Below are positions 24,611 through 34,390 of a stretch of DNA of 49,056 nucleotides, in pieces. The position numbers and the translations under genes are program-made. The stretch is from positions 1 to 49,056 of the forward strand of contig NZ_JYKA01000027.1 of NCBI RefSeq assembly GCF_001676875.1, in the 5' to 3' direction. The notes under the pieces were generated by a model. The model did no database searches and was not told the origin of the DNA. It saw nothing but the letters and a program-made list of their open reading frames with translations. This DNA comes from Chromobacterium subtsugae (GTDB lineage Bacteria; Pseudomonadota; Gammaproteobacteria; Burkholderiales; Chromobacteriaceae). The stretch's first letter is position 1; each line of letters begins with the position of its first letter.

Positions 24611-27427
24611 TCAAGCTAGTTTCACTAACTGCGCCCTAACCTTCTCCAACTTGTCATTCAACTCAGCCAACTGGGCCTTATCGCGCTCCACCAAATGCGC
24701 CGGCGCCTTGTCGACGTAACCCGGCTTCTCCAGCTTGGCGGTCAGCTTGGCCAGCTCGGCTTCCACCTTGCCCTGCTCCTTGGTCAGACGCGCGGTTTCC
24801 GCGGCTTTGTCCACTTCCACCTTCAGCATCAGGCGCGCTTCGCCGGACATCGCCACCGGGGCATCGTCTTCCGGCAGCTTGGACACCAGCGTGCCTTCGG
24901 TCAGGCGGGCCAGCAGCTTCAGATACGGCACGAAGTCGGCGATGGACGCGTCTGTGGTTTCGATGAACAGCGGGGCCTTGACGGCCGGGCCGATGCCCAT
25001 TTCGCCGCGCAGATTGCGCACCGCGTTGACCATGTCCTTGAACGCGTCCATGCGGGCGTTGGCTGCCGCGCTGATCTTGCTCTCGTCGGCCACCGGCCAC
25101 GGGGCCAGCATCAGCGAGTCCGCTTTCTTGGCGTTGGCCAACGGGGCCACGGTTTGCCACAGCTCTTCGGTGATGAAGGGCATCAGCGGGTGAGTCAGGC
25201 GCAGCGCCACTTCCAGCACGCGGACGATGGTGCGGCGGGTGGCGCGCTGCTGGGCGTCGTTGCCGGTTTGCAGCTGCACCTTGGCCAGTTCCACGTACCA
25301 GTCGCAGTACTCGTTCCAGATGAATTCGTAGATCACCTGGGCGGCGATGTCGAAGCGGTAGGTTTCCAGCGCGTTGGTGACGTCGATCTCGGCCTGTTGC
25401 AGGCGGCCGATGATCCACTGGTCGACGAAGCTATACTCCAGCGGCAGGCTTTCATCCTGGCCGCAGTCCTTGCCTTCCACGTTCATCATCACGAAGCGGG
25501 TGGCGTTCCACAGCTTGTTGCAGAAGTTGCGGTAGCCTTCGGCGCGCTTGAAGTCGAAGTTGACCGAGCGGCCCAGCGTGGCGTAGCTGGCCATGGTGAA
25601 GCGCAGCGCGTCGGTGCCGTAAGCCGGGATGCCTTCCGGGAACAGCTTTTCCGTGGCCTTGGCGATGGCCGGGGCCTTTTCCGGGCGGCGCAGGCCGGTG
25701 GTGCGTTTTTCCACCAGCGGCGCCAGCGCGATGCCGTCGATCAGGTCCACCGGGTCAATCACGTTGCCCTCGGACTTGGACATCTTCTTGCCTTCGTGAT
25801 CGCGCACCATGCCGTGGATGTAGACATCCTTGAACGGCACCTTGCCGGTGAAATGCTTGGTCATCATGATCATCCGGGCCACCCAGAAGAAGATGATTTC
25901 GTAGCCGGTCACCAGCACGTTGGAGGTGAGGAAGGCTTTCAGGTCCGGCGTTTCTTCCGGCCAGCCCAGCGTGGAGAACGGCACCAGGGCGGAGCTGAAC
26001 CAGGTGTCCAGCACGTCCTGTTCGCGGCGCAGGGTCTTGCCGCCGGCCTTGGCCTGGGCTTCTTCCTCGGTGCGGCCGACGTAGATATTGCCGTCTTCGT
26101 CGTACCAGGCCGGGATCTGGTGGCCCCACCACAGTTGGCGGGAGATGCACCAGTCCTGGATATTCTTCATCCACTGGTTGTAAGTGTTGACCCAGTTTTC
26201 CGGCACGAAGCGCACTTCGCCGGACTCCACCGCCTCGATCGCCTTGGCGGCGATGGACTGGCCGGTGGCGTCGCCGTCGGCGACTTTGTTCATGGCCACG
26301 AACCATTGGTCGGTCAACAGCGGCTCGATCACGGTGCCGGTGCGGTCGCCGCGCGGAACCATCAGCTTGTGCGGCTTGGTTTCCAGCAGCAGGCCCTGGG
26401 CTTGCAGATCGGCCAGCATCGCCTTGCGCGCTTCCTGGGCGGTAAGGCCGGCGTAGGCGGCCGGCAGCTCGATGGTGCCTTGGGCGGCGCCGTCGAAGCC
26501 GAAGATTTGCGCCTTGGCCAGAATCTTGGCTTCCAGGCTCATCACGTTGATCAGCTGGGTGCTATGGCGCTTGCCCACTTCGTAGTCGTTGAAATCGTGC
26601 GCCGGGGTGATCTTGACGAAGCCGGTGCCGAATTCCTTGTCCACGTACTCGTCGGCGATCACCGGGATGGTGCGGCCGGTGAGCGGCAGTTCCAGCTGCT
26701 TGCCCACCAGGTGCAGGTAGCGCTCGTCATCCGGGGCGATGGCCACGGCCACGTCGCCCAGCAGGGTTTCCGGACGGGTGGTGGCGACGGTGACATATTC
26801 ATCGCTGCCCACCACCGGGTACTTGATGTGCCACATGTGGCCGTCTTCTTCCTCGGATACCACTTCCAGGTCGGAGATGGCGGTGCCCAGCTTGGCGTCC
26901 CAGTTGGACAGGCGCTTGCCGCGATAGATCAGGCCCTGCTCGTACAGGCGGACGAAGACTTCGGTCACCACCTCGGCGCGGGTGTCATCCATGGTGAAGT
27001 ATTCGCGGTCCCAATCCACCGAGCAACCGACGCGGCGCATCTGGCTGGTGATGGTGCCGCCGGATTTTTCCTTCCATTCCCAGATCTTGCTGGTGAACGC
27101 TTCGCGGCCCATGTCGTGGCGGTTCAGGCCCTGGTCGGCCAGCTGGCGCTCCACCACGATCTGGGTGGCGATGCCGGCGTGGTCGGTGCCGGGAATCCAG
27201 ACGGTGTTGTCGCCCTTCATCCGGTAGTAGCGGGTGAGGCCGTCCATGATGGTCTGGTTGAAGGCGTGGCCCATGTGCAGCGTGCCGGTGACGTTGGGCG
27301 GCGGCAGCTGAATGGCGAAAGACGGCTTGGCGGTGTCCATGCTCGGCTTGAAGTAGCCGGCCTGTTCCCATTGATCGTACCAGCGACGCTCGATGTCGCC
27401 CGGTTCATAGCTCTTGGCAAGTTCCAT
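24611..27427 (-). CDS. valS: Valyl-tRNA synthetase
   Basis: A 938-aa class I aminoacyl-tRNA synthetase that charges tRNA-Val. The HIGH-type motif is [14 protein letters not shown] (HMGH at 51-54) and the KMSKS loop is at 548-552. The editing domain lies between ([14 protein letters not shown] near 215). The anticodon-binding region and a C-terminal coiled-coil arm ([21 protein letters not shown]) complete it. Length is close to E. coli ValS (951). ATG 27427 starts [17 protein letters not shown], which matches the usual N-terminus; upstream codons in frame are not protein-like. It has its own strong terminator. Confidence 0.98.
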   Translation of the reverse strand: MELAKSYEPGDIERRWYDQWEQAGYFKPSMDTAKPSFAIQLPPPNVTGTLHMGHAFNQTIMDGLTRYYRMKGDNTVWIPGTDHAGIATQIVVERQLADQGLNRHDMGREAFTSKIWEWKEKSGGTITSQMRRVGCSVDWDREYFTMDDTRAEVVTEVFVRLYEQGLIYRGKRLSNWDAKLGTAISDLEVVSEEEDGHMWHIKYPVVGSDEYVTVATTRPETLLGDVAVAIAPDDERYLHLVGKQLELPLTGRTIPVIADEYVDKEFGTGFVKITPAHDFNDYEVGKRHSTQLINVMSLEAKILAKAQIFGFDGAAQGTIELPAAYAGLTAQEARKAMLADLQAQGLLLETKPHKLMVPRGDRTGTVIEPLLTDQWFVAMNKVADGDATGQSIAAKAIEAVESGEVRFVPENWVNTYNQWMKNIQDWCISRQLWWGHQIPAWYDEDGNIYVGRTEEEAQAKAGGKTLRREQDVLDTWFSSALVPFSTLGWPEETPDLKAFLTSNVLVTGYEIIFFWVARMIMMTKHFTGKVPFKDVYIHGMVRDHEGKKMSKSEGNVIDPVDLIDGIALAPLVEKRTTGLRRPEKAPAIAKATEKLFPEGIPAYGTDALRFTMASYATLGRSVNFDFKRAEGYRNFCNKLWNATRFVMMNVEGKDCGQDESLPLEYSFVDQWIIGRLQQAEIDVTNALETYRFDIAAQVIYEFIWNEYCDWYVELAKVQLQTGNDAQQRATRRTIVRVLEVALRLTHPLMPFITEELWQTVAPLANAKKADSLMLAPWPVADESKISAAANARMDAFKDMVNAVRNLRGEMGIGPAVKAPLFIETTDASIADFVPYLKLLARLTEGTLVSKLPEDDAPVAMSGEARLMLKVEVDKAAETARLTKEQGKVEAELAKLTAKLEKPGYVDKAPAHLVERDKAQLAELNDKLEKVRAQLVKLA

Positions 27428-27566
27428 GGTGCTTAATCTTGATTTTTTGAATGGAAAAATGGCCTGATTATACCTCTTTTTCAGCCATTCACCGAGCTTG
27501 GCGCCGCGATTCCGGCAGCGCAAGCTGCTGCCAGCTGCCCTATCCGACAGCTTCCACACCATGCAT

Positions 27567-27595
27567 TTGAAAACTTTAATGAAAAAAGCTTAATC
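27567..27595 (+). promoter_or_regulatory. Likely promoter of the amidohydrolase gene
   Basis: TTGAAA (27567-27572), a 17-base spacer and TTAATC (27590-27595), in the region divergent from valS, about 54 bases before ATG 27649. Confidence 0.4.
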
Positions 27596-27648
27596 TTTTA
27601 GTTGCAATGCCAAAGGAATTTCAAACACCACGAAACAAGGATATCCAC

Positions 27649-29487
27649 ATGACACAACACCATCATCTAGGCTGCGCCTGCTGCTCGATGCCGCATCTGC
27701 CTTCGTTGTTCGACAACCTCCCCGATCCTCAACAAGCGCTGCAAGCCCTGGAAGCCGCGCTCAAGCAAGCCATTCCTTCGCACACCCCGGCGCGCGCGGT
27801 TTTCTGCGGCGGCCCTATTTATACGGTCGCCGCCAATGGCAATCAGCGCGTGGAGGCACTGGGCATCGCCGACGGCGTCATCGTCGCCACCGGTTCCCTG
27901 CAATTGGTGGAAACCGCGATGGAAGCGCAAATGCCGGGACAGGCCTATGACAGGATAGACCTGGCGGGCCGCACGCTGCTGCCCGGCCTCATCGATCCGC
28001 ATGCCCATGTTCTGCCCAGCGCGCTTTACCGGCATTGGCTGCCGCTGGCGCCCTTCAAAGGCCAGCGCCTGGACCCGCAATACAGTTACGAAAGCATCTC
28101 GGCGCAGATTCGCGAGGCGCTCTCCCAGTCCAAATTGCCGAAAGATGCGCAAGGAGACCGATGGGTGCTGGGCTTCGGCGTCGATCCGTCGCTGATGAAG
28201 GAATGGATCGATATCAACGCCGACCTGCTGAACGAATTGAGCGAACAGACGCCTATCGCCCTGATCAACGCATCCGGCCACATCGCCTATGCCAATACGC
28301 CTGCCTTGCGCAAGGCAGGGTTGCTGAATCCTGACGGCAGCCTGCCGCCGAGCAAGGGCGTGCTGACCGAGGACCGGGTCAAGGCGCTGCTTGGGGCGAT
28401 GCCGCCCATCGTCTGGGCGGAGGCCGTGCTCCAGATTCCGAAGGTGCTGCAGGATGCGTCGCAGACCGGCATCACCACCCTGCTGGACGCGGGAGCCGGC
28501 GTATCCGGCAGCAAGCTGGAAATCGACCTGCTGAAGCTGGCCGCCCATGGGGGGCCGCTGCGGATCGCCGCGGCGCTGTTCACGCCGGACAAGGAGAGGA
28601 TGCAACACTGGAAAGAGCTCCAGATCACACCCGATCTGGACAATGCCAAGGACAAGCGCTTCGCGCTGAAGGCGATCAAGCTGATATACGACGGCTCCAA
28701 CCAGGGCCTGACCGGTTATCAGAACGAACCCTATCCGTGCGCCGAAGCCCATCCGGTGCCGGACGTTCCGCCCACGGGCCTGCACAATCTCGAACCCGGC
28801 GAGCTGGCGGAACTGATCCAACTGGCCAGTGATGAAGAATGGCCGATCCTGATCCACGCCAACGGCGACCACGCGATGGCCGATGTGCTCAACGGTTACG
28901 CCGAGTCGTTGGCCCCCGCCTCTGAAGCCGCGGATAAGAAGCGCCGCCTGCGCATGCGGGTGGAGCACGCCTCGCTGATGGACGATCGCGCAATCGCCAA
29001 GATGGCTCGCCTCAAGGTAAGCCCCAGCTTCCTGATCGGCCATGTCGGCTATTGGGGCTATGCCTTCAACAAGACCATTCTGGGAAATCGCCGCGCGCAG
29101 CTGCTGGACCGGGCGCAGTCCGCCGTTCAGGCCGGCATGCGCGTCAGCCTGCATTCCGATCACTTCGTCTCTCCCTTCGGCCCGCTGCGCATGATGGAGC
29201 AGGCCATCTTCCGCACGATGGAAGGGGCGCCGGCCAAGGAGCGCGCGCCGTTGAATCCGGCGGAATGCCTCAGCCGCGAGCAAGCGCTGCGGGCAGTGAC
29301 CCTGGATGCCGCGTGGCAGTGCCATATGGACCACCTGGTGGGTTCGCTGGAGCCGGGCAAGCTGGCTGACCTGGTGATTCTGGACCAGAATCCGCTTGAC
29401 GACGCGGTGACCGACCTGCGCGGCATAACCGTATGCCAGACCTGGCTGAACGGGGCTCCAGTCTATCGCAATCCGTCCCACGGCTAA
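27649..29487 (+). CDS. Amidohydrolase family 3 protein (YtcJ-like)
   Basis: A 612-aa metal-dependent hydrolase of the Amidohydro_3 group. ATG 27649 has AAGGAT eight bases upstream; ATG 27607, 14 codons earlier, lacks one. The metal-site residues are visible: DPHAH (HAH 118-120), the HANGDHA segment, RVEHASL and SLHSDHF. The fold ends with the usual GSLEPGKLADLVILDQNPL and TWLNG strands of the composite beta-sandwich. The N-terminus is unusual: HHHLGCACCSMPH carries a Cys/His cluster that could bind a metal. The substrate is unknown; relatives act on N-acyl or formamide bonds. It stands alone and has a hairpin after it. Confidence 0.85.
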   Translation: MTQHHHLGCACCSMPHLPSLFDNLPDPQQALQALEAALKQAIPSHTPARAVFCGGPIYTVAANGNQRVEALGIADGVIVATGSLQLVETAMEAQMPGQAYDRIDLAGRTLLPGLIDPHAHVLPSALYRHWLPLAPFKGQRLDPQYSYESISAQIREALSQSKLPKDAQGDRWVLGFGVDPSLMKEWIDINADLLNELSEQTPIALINASGHIAYANTPALRKAGLLNPDGSLPPSKGVLTEDRVKALLGAMPPIVWAEAVLQIPKVLQDASQTGITTLLDAGAGVSGSKLEIDLLKLAAHGGPLRIAAALFTPDKERMQHWKELQITPDLDNAKDKRFALKAIKLIYDGSNQGLTGYQNEPYPCAEAHPVPDVPPTGLHNLEPGELAELIQLASDEEWPILIHANGDHAMADVLNGYAESLAPASEAADKKRRLRMRVEHASLMDDRAIAKMARLKVSPSFLIGHVGYWGYAFNKTILGNRRAQLLDRAQSAVQAGMRVSLHSDHFVSPFGPLRMMEQAIFRTMEGAPAKERAPLNPAECLSREQALRAVTLDAAWQCHMDHLVGSLEPGKLADLVILDQNPLDDAVTDLRGITVCQTWLNGAPVYRNPSHG

Positions 29488-29507
29488 GCGAGTTCAGGCC
29501 ACCACAG

Positions 29508-29535
29508 GCGGCCTGTCCGGCAACGGGCAGGCCGC
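29508..29535 (+). terminator. Hairpin after the amidohydrolase
   Basis: GCGGCCTGTCC pairs with GGGCAGGCCGC (one G-U pair) around GGCAAC, followed by TTGCTATATTT. A plausible weak terminator 20 bases after the stop. Confidence 0.5.
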
Positions 29536-29550
29536 TTGCTATATTTGAGC

Positions 29551-30666
29551 ATGGAGACGACCCAAGCCGAGCCGGCCAGCCGATTGCGCGCATCCTCCCC
29601 ACCTTGTCTGCGCGCCTTGTCGCGCCGCGCCCTGCCGCGGCTGCTGGCATTTTCCCTCCTGATATCTTCCGCCGCTCAGCCGGCGGAGCCCGCGCCGAAC
29701 GCCGTCGCCCCGGCCGCAGGCCCGCCGGCGCAAAGCGGCCGCCATGTGCTGTTGATCGCCTACGATCTGCGCAACGGCGGCATCTCCAAAACCACCCGCA
29801 GCTTTCTCAACGCCGCCGGCTATCTGCACTGGCGGGTGACGGTGGCCGACGCCAAAAGCAGCAACGACTCGGTGCGTGAACAACTGCTGCTGCAAGCCAC
29901 CGCCAAGGACGTCGCCGGAGTGGCGCTGGTGGGCGCCGACAGCGCCGGCTACCACCTGGAACTGGCGTTGCTCAAGCAGATGGGCAAGGTCGCGGTGGGC
30001 TGGCACGCCGGCAGCAGCCCGGGTCCCAATGCAGAGCTGTTCGCCAACGTCACCACCGACCCCATCGCCGTGGCCCAAACCGCGGTCAGCTACGCCATTG
30101 GCAGCAGCACCGGCCCGTTGGGCGCAGTGATCTTCACCGACTCCCATTTTTCCATCGCCATGCGCAAGGCCAACGCGATGAAGGACGCGCTGCTGCGCTG
30201 CAAGCGCTGCAAGGTGCTGGCCATGGAAGACGTGGACCTGAGCAAGACCGCGCAGCTGATCCCGCAACGAGTGCCGCGGCTGGCGCAGAAATACGGCGCG
30301 GCCTGGACCCACACGCTGGCCATCAACGATCTGTACTTCGACAACATCAACTTTCCGCTGCACCAGACCGCCCGGCCGGACATCGTCAACATCTCGGCGG
30401 GCGACGGCTCCAATTCGGCGATGAACCGCATCCGCGAAGGCATCTCGCAGCAAAAGGCCACCGTGGCCGAACCTTGCAACCAACAAGGCTGGCAGATGGC
30501 GGACGAACTGAACCGCGGCTTCGCCCGCCAGCCGCCCAGCGGCTTCGTCAGCAAGCCCATCCTGGTGACCCAGGACAAGCTGCTGGCCCACCCGCGCGAC
30601 GGCGACATCGAAGACGACCAGGCTTATCGCCAAGCCTATCTCGGCATCTGGCTGAAAAAACCTTGA
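29551..30666 (+). CDS. Periplasmic substrate-binding protein, type 1 fold
   Basis: A 371-aa exported protein with a long basic N-terminus and a hydrophobic stretch (RRALPRLLAFSLLISSAAQPA). The mature part has the alternating strands of a sugar-binding-type PBP (Peripla_BP_4 group): HVLLIAYDLRNGGISKTTRSFLNAA, DVAGVALVGADSAGY, KVAVGWHAGSSPGPN, GAVIFTDSHFSIAMRKANAM and WTHTLAINDLYFDNINF. No ABC permease or ATPase genes adjoin, so it may be a receptor-type or sensory binding protein. It precedes bcsE on the same strand by 135 bases; bcsE has its own promoter, so a link with cellulose is only positional. Confidence 0.75.
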   Translation: METTQAEPASRLRASSPPCLRALSRRALPRLLAFSLLISSAAQPAEPAPNAVAPAAGPPAQSGRHVLLIAYDLRNGGISKTTRSFLNAAGYLHWRVTVADAKSSNDSVREQLLLQATAKDVAGVALVGADSAGYHLELALLKQMGKVAVGWHAGSSPGPNAELFANVTTDPIAVAQTAVSYAIGSSTGPLGAVIFTDSHFSIAMRKANAMKDALLRCKRCKVLAMEDVDLSKTAQLIPQRVPRLAQKYGAAWTHTLAINDLYFDNINFPLHQTARPDIVNISAGDGSNSAMNRIREGISQQKATVAEPCNQQGWQMADELNRGFARQPPSGFVSKPILVTQDKLLAHPRDGDIEDDQAYRQAYLGIWLKKP

Positions 30667-30744
30667 CCCCGCGCGCGGCGACATCCTGGCGCGCTGCGCT
30701 ACACTCCAACCAGGCATGACAGATGGCAAAAGCCGCGGCGTGGT

Positions 30745-30773
30745 TTGATTGAAAAGCATGCGGCTGATACTAT
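30745..30773 (+). promoter_or_regulatory. Promoter of bcsEFG
   Basis: TTGATT (30745-30750), a 17-base spacer and TACTAT (30768-30773). The leader to the bcsE start would be about 20 bases and has no clear ribosome site. Confidence 0.6.
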
Positions 30774-30801
30774 TTAAATAATCTGGAATCAAAATACTGC
30801 A

Positions 30802-32409
30802 ATGGACACCACCCAAAGCCTGGGCATAGACGGGATTCCGCCGTCCGCCGCCGCCCTGAACGGCGGGGCGCTTTACCTGATCGCCGCGCCCGGCCCGGCG
30901 CTGGCCCAGGCGCTGCTGTTCGCCAACCTGCCCTCGGCCGGCAGCCAGCCGCTGATCTGCGCCAGCCGGCAGCAACCCGCCGCGCAACAAGACACCGCCT
31001 GGCTGGACCGCCGCATCCACGCCGGCAATCTGCATCTGCTCTCCCCGCGCAAGCCGCGCAAATCCTCCGCTCAGCAAATCGACGCCTATCTGGATGAGCT
31101 GGCGCGCTGCCGCAAGCTGCTGCAGCCTGCCGGCGGCGGCATGACCGTGGCGTTGGACCACGCCGAAGACTATCTGCCGTTGCAGCAGCCGGCCCTGGCG
31201 CGCCGCGCGCTGCAGGCCTGCAGCCATTGGGCGGCGCGGCATGGCCATGCGCTGCTGTTGCTGCTGGACAGCAGCCATCTGGACGCCGCCGCGCTGGCCG
31301 CCCTCAGCCAACTGGGCAGCGACTGCGCCGGCATGGTGTACGCGCAGCCGCTGGGCGACGGCTTCTATAGCTGGCAGATCGCGCACTGGCTGGGCGCCGG
31401 GCCGGCGGAAACCGCCAGGCTGCGCACGCTGGAGCTGAGCCCGCGCCATTTGCTCAGCGCGCAGCGCGAAGCCGAAGAAGACGCCGGCGACGCGACCGAG
31501 GGCCACAGCCGGCTCGCCACCGACGCGCTGCAAGTGCTGGCCACCAACGCAGCCCTCAGCGGCAACACCCCGCCCACCCCGCACTGGCGGCTGTTCGACG
31601 ACCTGCCCCAGTTGCTGGAAGCCGCCCGCGAGGCGGTGGCGGCCACCGTGCTGCTGGACACCGCCAGCAGCAAGAAGGAAGTGCTGGGCAACGCCGTCGC
31701 GCAGTTGCGCCAGCAATGCGGCAAGCGCCTGAAGATCGTAGTGCGCGAGGTAGGCAACCGCCGGCTGCGCCAGAACGAGGAACAGCTGCTGCTGCGGCTG
31801 GGCGCCAACGCGGTGCTGCCGGCGGAGCTGCGCTTTTCCAGCCTGGCCAGCATCGTCCACTCGCTGCGCCAGGCGGTGTACCAGGGCAGAAAACATGTCG
31901 AAGCCGACGCCCTGCGCGCCGCCAGCCGGCCCGAGGCCGACCGCGGCTACCTGCCGCCGGCCCGTTTCGTCGAGGTGGTGGCCGGCACCGTGCAGCGCAG
32001 CCGCGCCATCGATGTCAGCAATATGTTCATCCGCCTGCAGCCGGCGCTGGGCGCGAGCCCGGCCGAACTGCTGGCGCTGGGGCGCTTCCAGCGCGCCGGC
32101 GACCTGTGCACCGCCGACGGCGAATACGCCTACCTGTTCCTGTTCGCCTGCCGCGAGGCCGACGCCGACGCCGCGCTGGGCAACCTGTTCCGCATGCCGA
32201 TAGGCGAAGTGGCCCAGGCCGAGGTGCGCAGCGCGGACAGCGAAAGCATCCAGCTGGCGCTGTCGCAGCTGTCGCGCCAGTCCGGCTTCGACAAGCTGCC
32301 GGACCTCAGCCGCCAGCTGTCGGACGCGCCGCGCCCGCGCGACAGCCGCCACGCGCACACGCCGCCCACCCTGCAACGCGCGCCGCTGCGGCGGCACGGC
32401 AGCCAATAA
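30802..32409 (+). CDS. bcsE: Cellulose biosynthesis c-di-GMP-binding protein BcsE
   Basis: A 535-aa cytoplasmic protein that binds cyclic di-GMP and supports maximal cellulose synthesis. The N-terminal half resembles a degenerate NTPase/RecA fold (ALYLIAAPGPALAQALLFANLP). The middle resembles a receiver domain (VAATVLLDTASSKKEVLGNAV). The C-terminal GIL domain carries RAGD at 431-434 in GRFQRAGDLC, the RxGD motif known to bind the ligand in E. coli BcsE. The C-terminal tail (about 480-535) is basic and disordered. First gene of bcsEFG; bcsF starts nine bases after its stop. Confidence 0.93.
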   Translation: MDTTQSLGIDGIPPSAAALNGGALYLIAAPGPALAQALLFANLPSAGSQPLICASRQQPAAQQDTAWLDRRIHAGNLHLLSPRKPRKSSAQQIDAYLDELARCRKLLQPAGGGMTVALDHAEDYLPLQQPALARRALQACSHWAARHGHALLLLLDSSHLDAAALAALSQLGSDCAGMVYAQPLGDGFYSWQIAHWLGAGPAETARLRTLELSPRHLLSAQREAEEDAGDATEGHSRLATDALQVLATNAALSGNTPPTPHWRLFDDLPQLLEAAREAVAATVLLDTASSKKEVLGNAVAQLRQQCGKRLKIVVREVGNRRLRQNEEQLLLRLGANAVLPAELRFSSLASIVHSLRQAVYQGRKHVEADALRAASRPEADRGYLPPARFVEVVAGTVQRSRAIDVSNMFIRLQPALGASPAELLALGRFQRAGDLCTADGEYAYLFLFACREADADAALGNLFRMPIGEVAQAEVRSADSESIQLALSQLSRQSGFDKLPDLSRQLSDAPRPRDSRHAHTPPTLQRAPLRRHGSQ

Positions 32410-32418
32410 AGGACCGAT

Positions 32419-32649
32419 ATGTTCAATCCCGAATTGAGCCAGTTGCAGTTTCTGGTGCTGCTGGCGGCGCTGGCGGCCGGCATCGCCGGTTACCAGCTGC
32501 ACGCCCGGCTGCTGCCGCGGCTGCGCGAGCTGCTGTCGCGCCGGATGCGCCACTTCCAACCCCACCCCTATCTGCAACGCCTGCGCCAGCAGGATGACGC
32601 GCCGCTGGCCAAGAGCCGGCGCGCCGATCCGGGCCACAAGCCATCATGA
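32419..32649 (+). CDS. bcsF: Cellulose biosynthesis membrane protein BcsF
   Basis: A 76-aa protein with a single N-terminal membrane helix (LSQLQFLVLLAALAAGIAGYQL) and a basic cytoplasmic tail containing FQPHPYLQRLRQQDD. It matches the small BcsF (YhjT) that recruits BcsE to the inner membrane and lies between bcsE and bcsG in type II loci. AAAGGACC precedes the ATG. Its end overlaps the bcsG start by four bases. Confidence 0.88.
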   Translation: MFNPELSQLQFLVLLAALAAGIAGYQLHARLLPRLRELLSRRMRHFQPHPYLQRLRQQDDAPLAKSRRADPGHKPS

Positions 32650-34259
32650 AATCCAGCCAATCCGCCACGCCGGACACCGTCGCGCCCGCCGCCCCCCGCT
32701 CTTTGGGGCTGGGCACGTGGAGCGTCTACTTCATCGCCAAGCTGCTGCTGTCCTGGCAGGGCACGCTCAACCTGCACCCGCTGCCTAATCTCGCCTTCGC
32801 GCTGGCGCTGCTGATCCCGATCTCCGGCAAGACGCGCCTGCGCCTCCGCGCCGCGCTGGCGCTGCTGGCGGGCGCCGCGCTGCTTTACCACGACAGCTGG
32901 CTGCCCTCGCCGTCGATGGCGCTGCAGCAGCTGTCCACGCTGCAAGGCTTCAGCTTCCACTACCTGCTGGATCTGGCCGGGCGCGTGCTGTCGCTGTCCT
33001 TGCTGACCGGCGCGCTGATCCTGCTGTGCGGCTATTGGCTGTTGTCGCGCTACCTGCGGCTGGGCACCATCGTGATGATTTCCCTGCTGGGGCTGAGCGG
33101 ACGCCAGCTGTGGCAGGAGCAGCCGCGCGCGCCGGCCGCCGCGGTGGCCGACAGCGGCGCGGCGACTGCGGGCGCCGCGCCCAACGCCGCGCAGACGCCG
33201 GACCAGCAACTGGCCGCTTTCTTCAAGAGCGAAGGCCAGCGCATGGTGAAATTCCAGGGGCCGCTGGCCGACCCGGGCTTCGACGTGCTGATCCTGCATG
33301 TCTGCTCGCTGTCCTGGGACGACCTGCGCGCCATCGGCATGGACCAGCACCCGCTGCTTGGGCGTTTCGATTTCCTGTTCAGCAATTTCAACTCCGCCAC
33401 CCCGTACAGCGGCCCGGCGGCGCTGCGCGTGCTGCGCGCCAGCTGCGGCCAGCCCAAGCACAGCGAGCTGTACCAGAGCGCGCCCAAGGAATGCTATCTG
33501 TTTGAAGACCTGGCGGCGCTGGGCTTCAAGACCGAGCTGACGATGAACCACGACGGCAGCTTCGACGACTTCCTCAAGCAGATCCGCAGCGACGGCCGGC
33601 TGAACCAGCCGCTGATCTCGCAGCAGGGCCTGCCGGTGGGCCTGCGCTCCTTCGACAACACGCCCATCTATAGCGACTACGCGGTGCTCAACCGCTGGCT
33701 GGAGCAACGCCAGCAGGACAGCAGCGCGCACGTGGCCACCTACTACAACACCATCAGCCTGCACGACGGCAACCGCATCCCCAGCGCGCCCGGGCTGAAC
33801 ACCATGGACAGCTACAAATACCGGGCCAACCGGCTGTTCGCCGACCTGTCCCAGTTCATCGACCAACTGGAAAAGAGCCATCGCAAGATGGTGCTGGTGC
33901 TGGTGCCGGAACACGGCGCCGCGCTGCGCGGCGACAAGCAGCAATTCAGCGGCCTGCGCGAGATCCCCACGCCGCACATCACCATCGTGCCGGCGGCCGT
34001 CAAGGTGATAGGCGGCCAGGCCCACCCCAGCCAAGTCCGCATCGACCAGCCCAGCAGCTATCTGGCGGTGTCCACCATCCTGTCGCGGATGATGACCAAG
34101 AGCCCGTTCGGCGCCGACTACCAGCCGGCCGAGTTCGCGCGCGACCTGCCGACGACGCCTTATGTTTCGGAAAGCGCCAGCTCCATCGTGATGCAGAGCG
34201 GCAAGCGCTTCCTGTTGCAGCAGGACGGCGGCGACTGGACCGAGTACCCGGTGCAATAA
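32646..34259 (+). CDS. bcsG: Cellulose phosphoethanolamine transferase BcsG
   Basis: A 537-aa inner-membrane enzyme that moves phosphoethanolamine from phosphatidylethanolamine to glucose units of cellulose. The N-terminus has four or five membrane helices (to about residue 150), then an Ala-rich linker and the periplasmic alkaline-phosphatase-like domain. Active-site residues fit E. coli BcsG: Cys220 in LHVCSLSWDD, Ser255 in NSATPYSGPA, His373 in SLHDGNR, and Glu422-His423 in LVPEHGAALRGDK. All are present, so pEtN-cellulose is expected. It overlaps bcsF by ATGA and is followed by a strong terminator. Confidence 0.95.
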   Translation: MKSSQSATPDTVAPAAPRSLGLGTWSVYFIAKLLLSWQGTLNLHPLPNLAFALALLIPISGKTRLRLRAALALLAGAALLYHDSWLPSPSMALQQLSTLQGFSFHYLLDLAGRVLSLSLLTGALILLCGYWLLSRYLRLGTIVMISLLGLSGRQLWQEQPRAPAAAVADSGAATAGAAPNAAQTPDQQLAAFFKSEGQRMVKFQGPLADPGFDVLILHVCSLSWDDLRAIGMDQHPLLGRFDFLFSNFNSATPYSGPAALRVLRASCGQPKHSELYQSAPKECYLFEDLAALGFKTELTMNHDGSFDDFLKQIRSDGRLNQPLISQQGLPVGLRSFDNTPIYSDYAVLNRWLEQRQQDSSAHVATYYNTISLHDGNRIPSAPGLNTMDSYKYRANRLFADLSQFIDQLEKSHRKMVLVLVPEHGAALRGDKQQFSGLREIPTPHITIVPAAVKVIGGQAHPSQVRIDQPSSYLAVSTILSRMMTKSPFGADYQPAEFARDLPTTPYVSESASSIVMQSGKRFLLQQDGGDWTEYPVQ

Positions 34260-34284
34260 TCGCCCCCTCGGCCCCACCCGCCAC

Positions 34285-34313
34285 AAAGCGGCCCTGTCCA
34301 GGGCCGCTTTTTT
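34285..34313 (+). terminator. Terminator of bcsEFG
   Basis: AAAGCGGCCCTG pairs with CAGGGCCGCTTT around TC, followed by TTT. It lies 25 bases after the bcsG stop. Confidence 0.9.
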
Positions 34314-34341
34314 ACGCCCCGCCCAGGCGCGCGGACAATAA

Positions 34342-34374
34342 AAATGCCGGCCACGCGTTCCGTGACCGGCATTT
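34342..34374 (-). terminator. Terminator of the bcsRQABZC operon
   Basis: AATGCCGG(C)CAC pairs with GTG(A)CCGGCATT around GCGTTCC. On the minus strand it is followed by TTTTTATTG, so it ends the convergent transcript 17 bases past the last gene. Confidence 0.85.
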
Positions 34375-34390
34375 CGCAAGCATCCTGCCG

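Noticed and set aside
24695-27436. Plus-strand open frame of 913 codons
   Set aside because: It is the antisense frame of valS, kept open by GC-rich codon use; the His/Gly/Val-rich product matches nothing and valS has all its motifs.
29539-32637. Minus-strand open frame of 1032 codons across the binding protein, bcsE and bcsF
   Set aside because: Antisense shadow of three well-supported genes with a low-complexity product.
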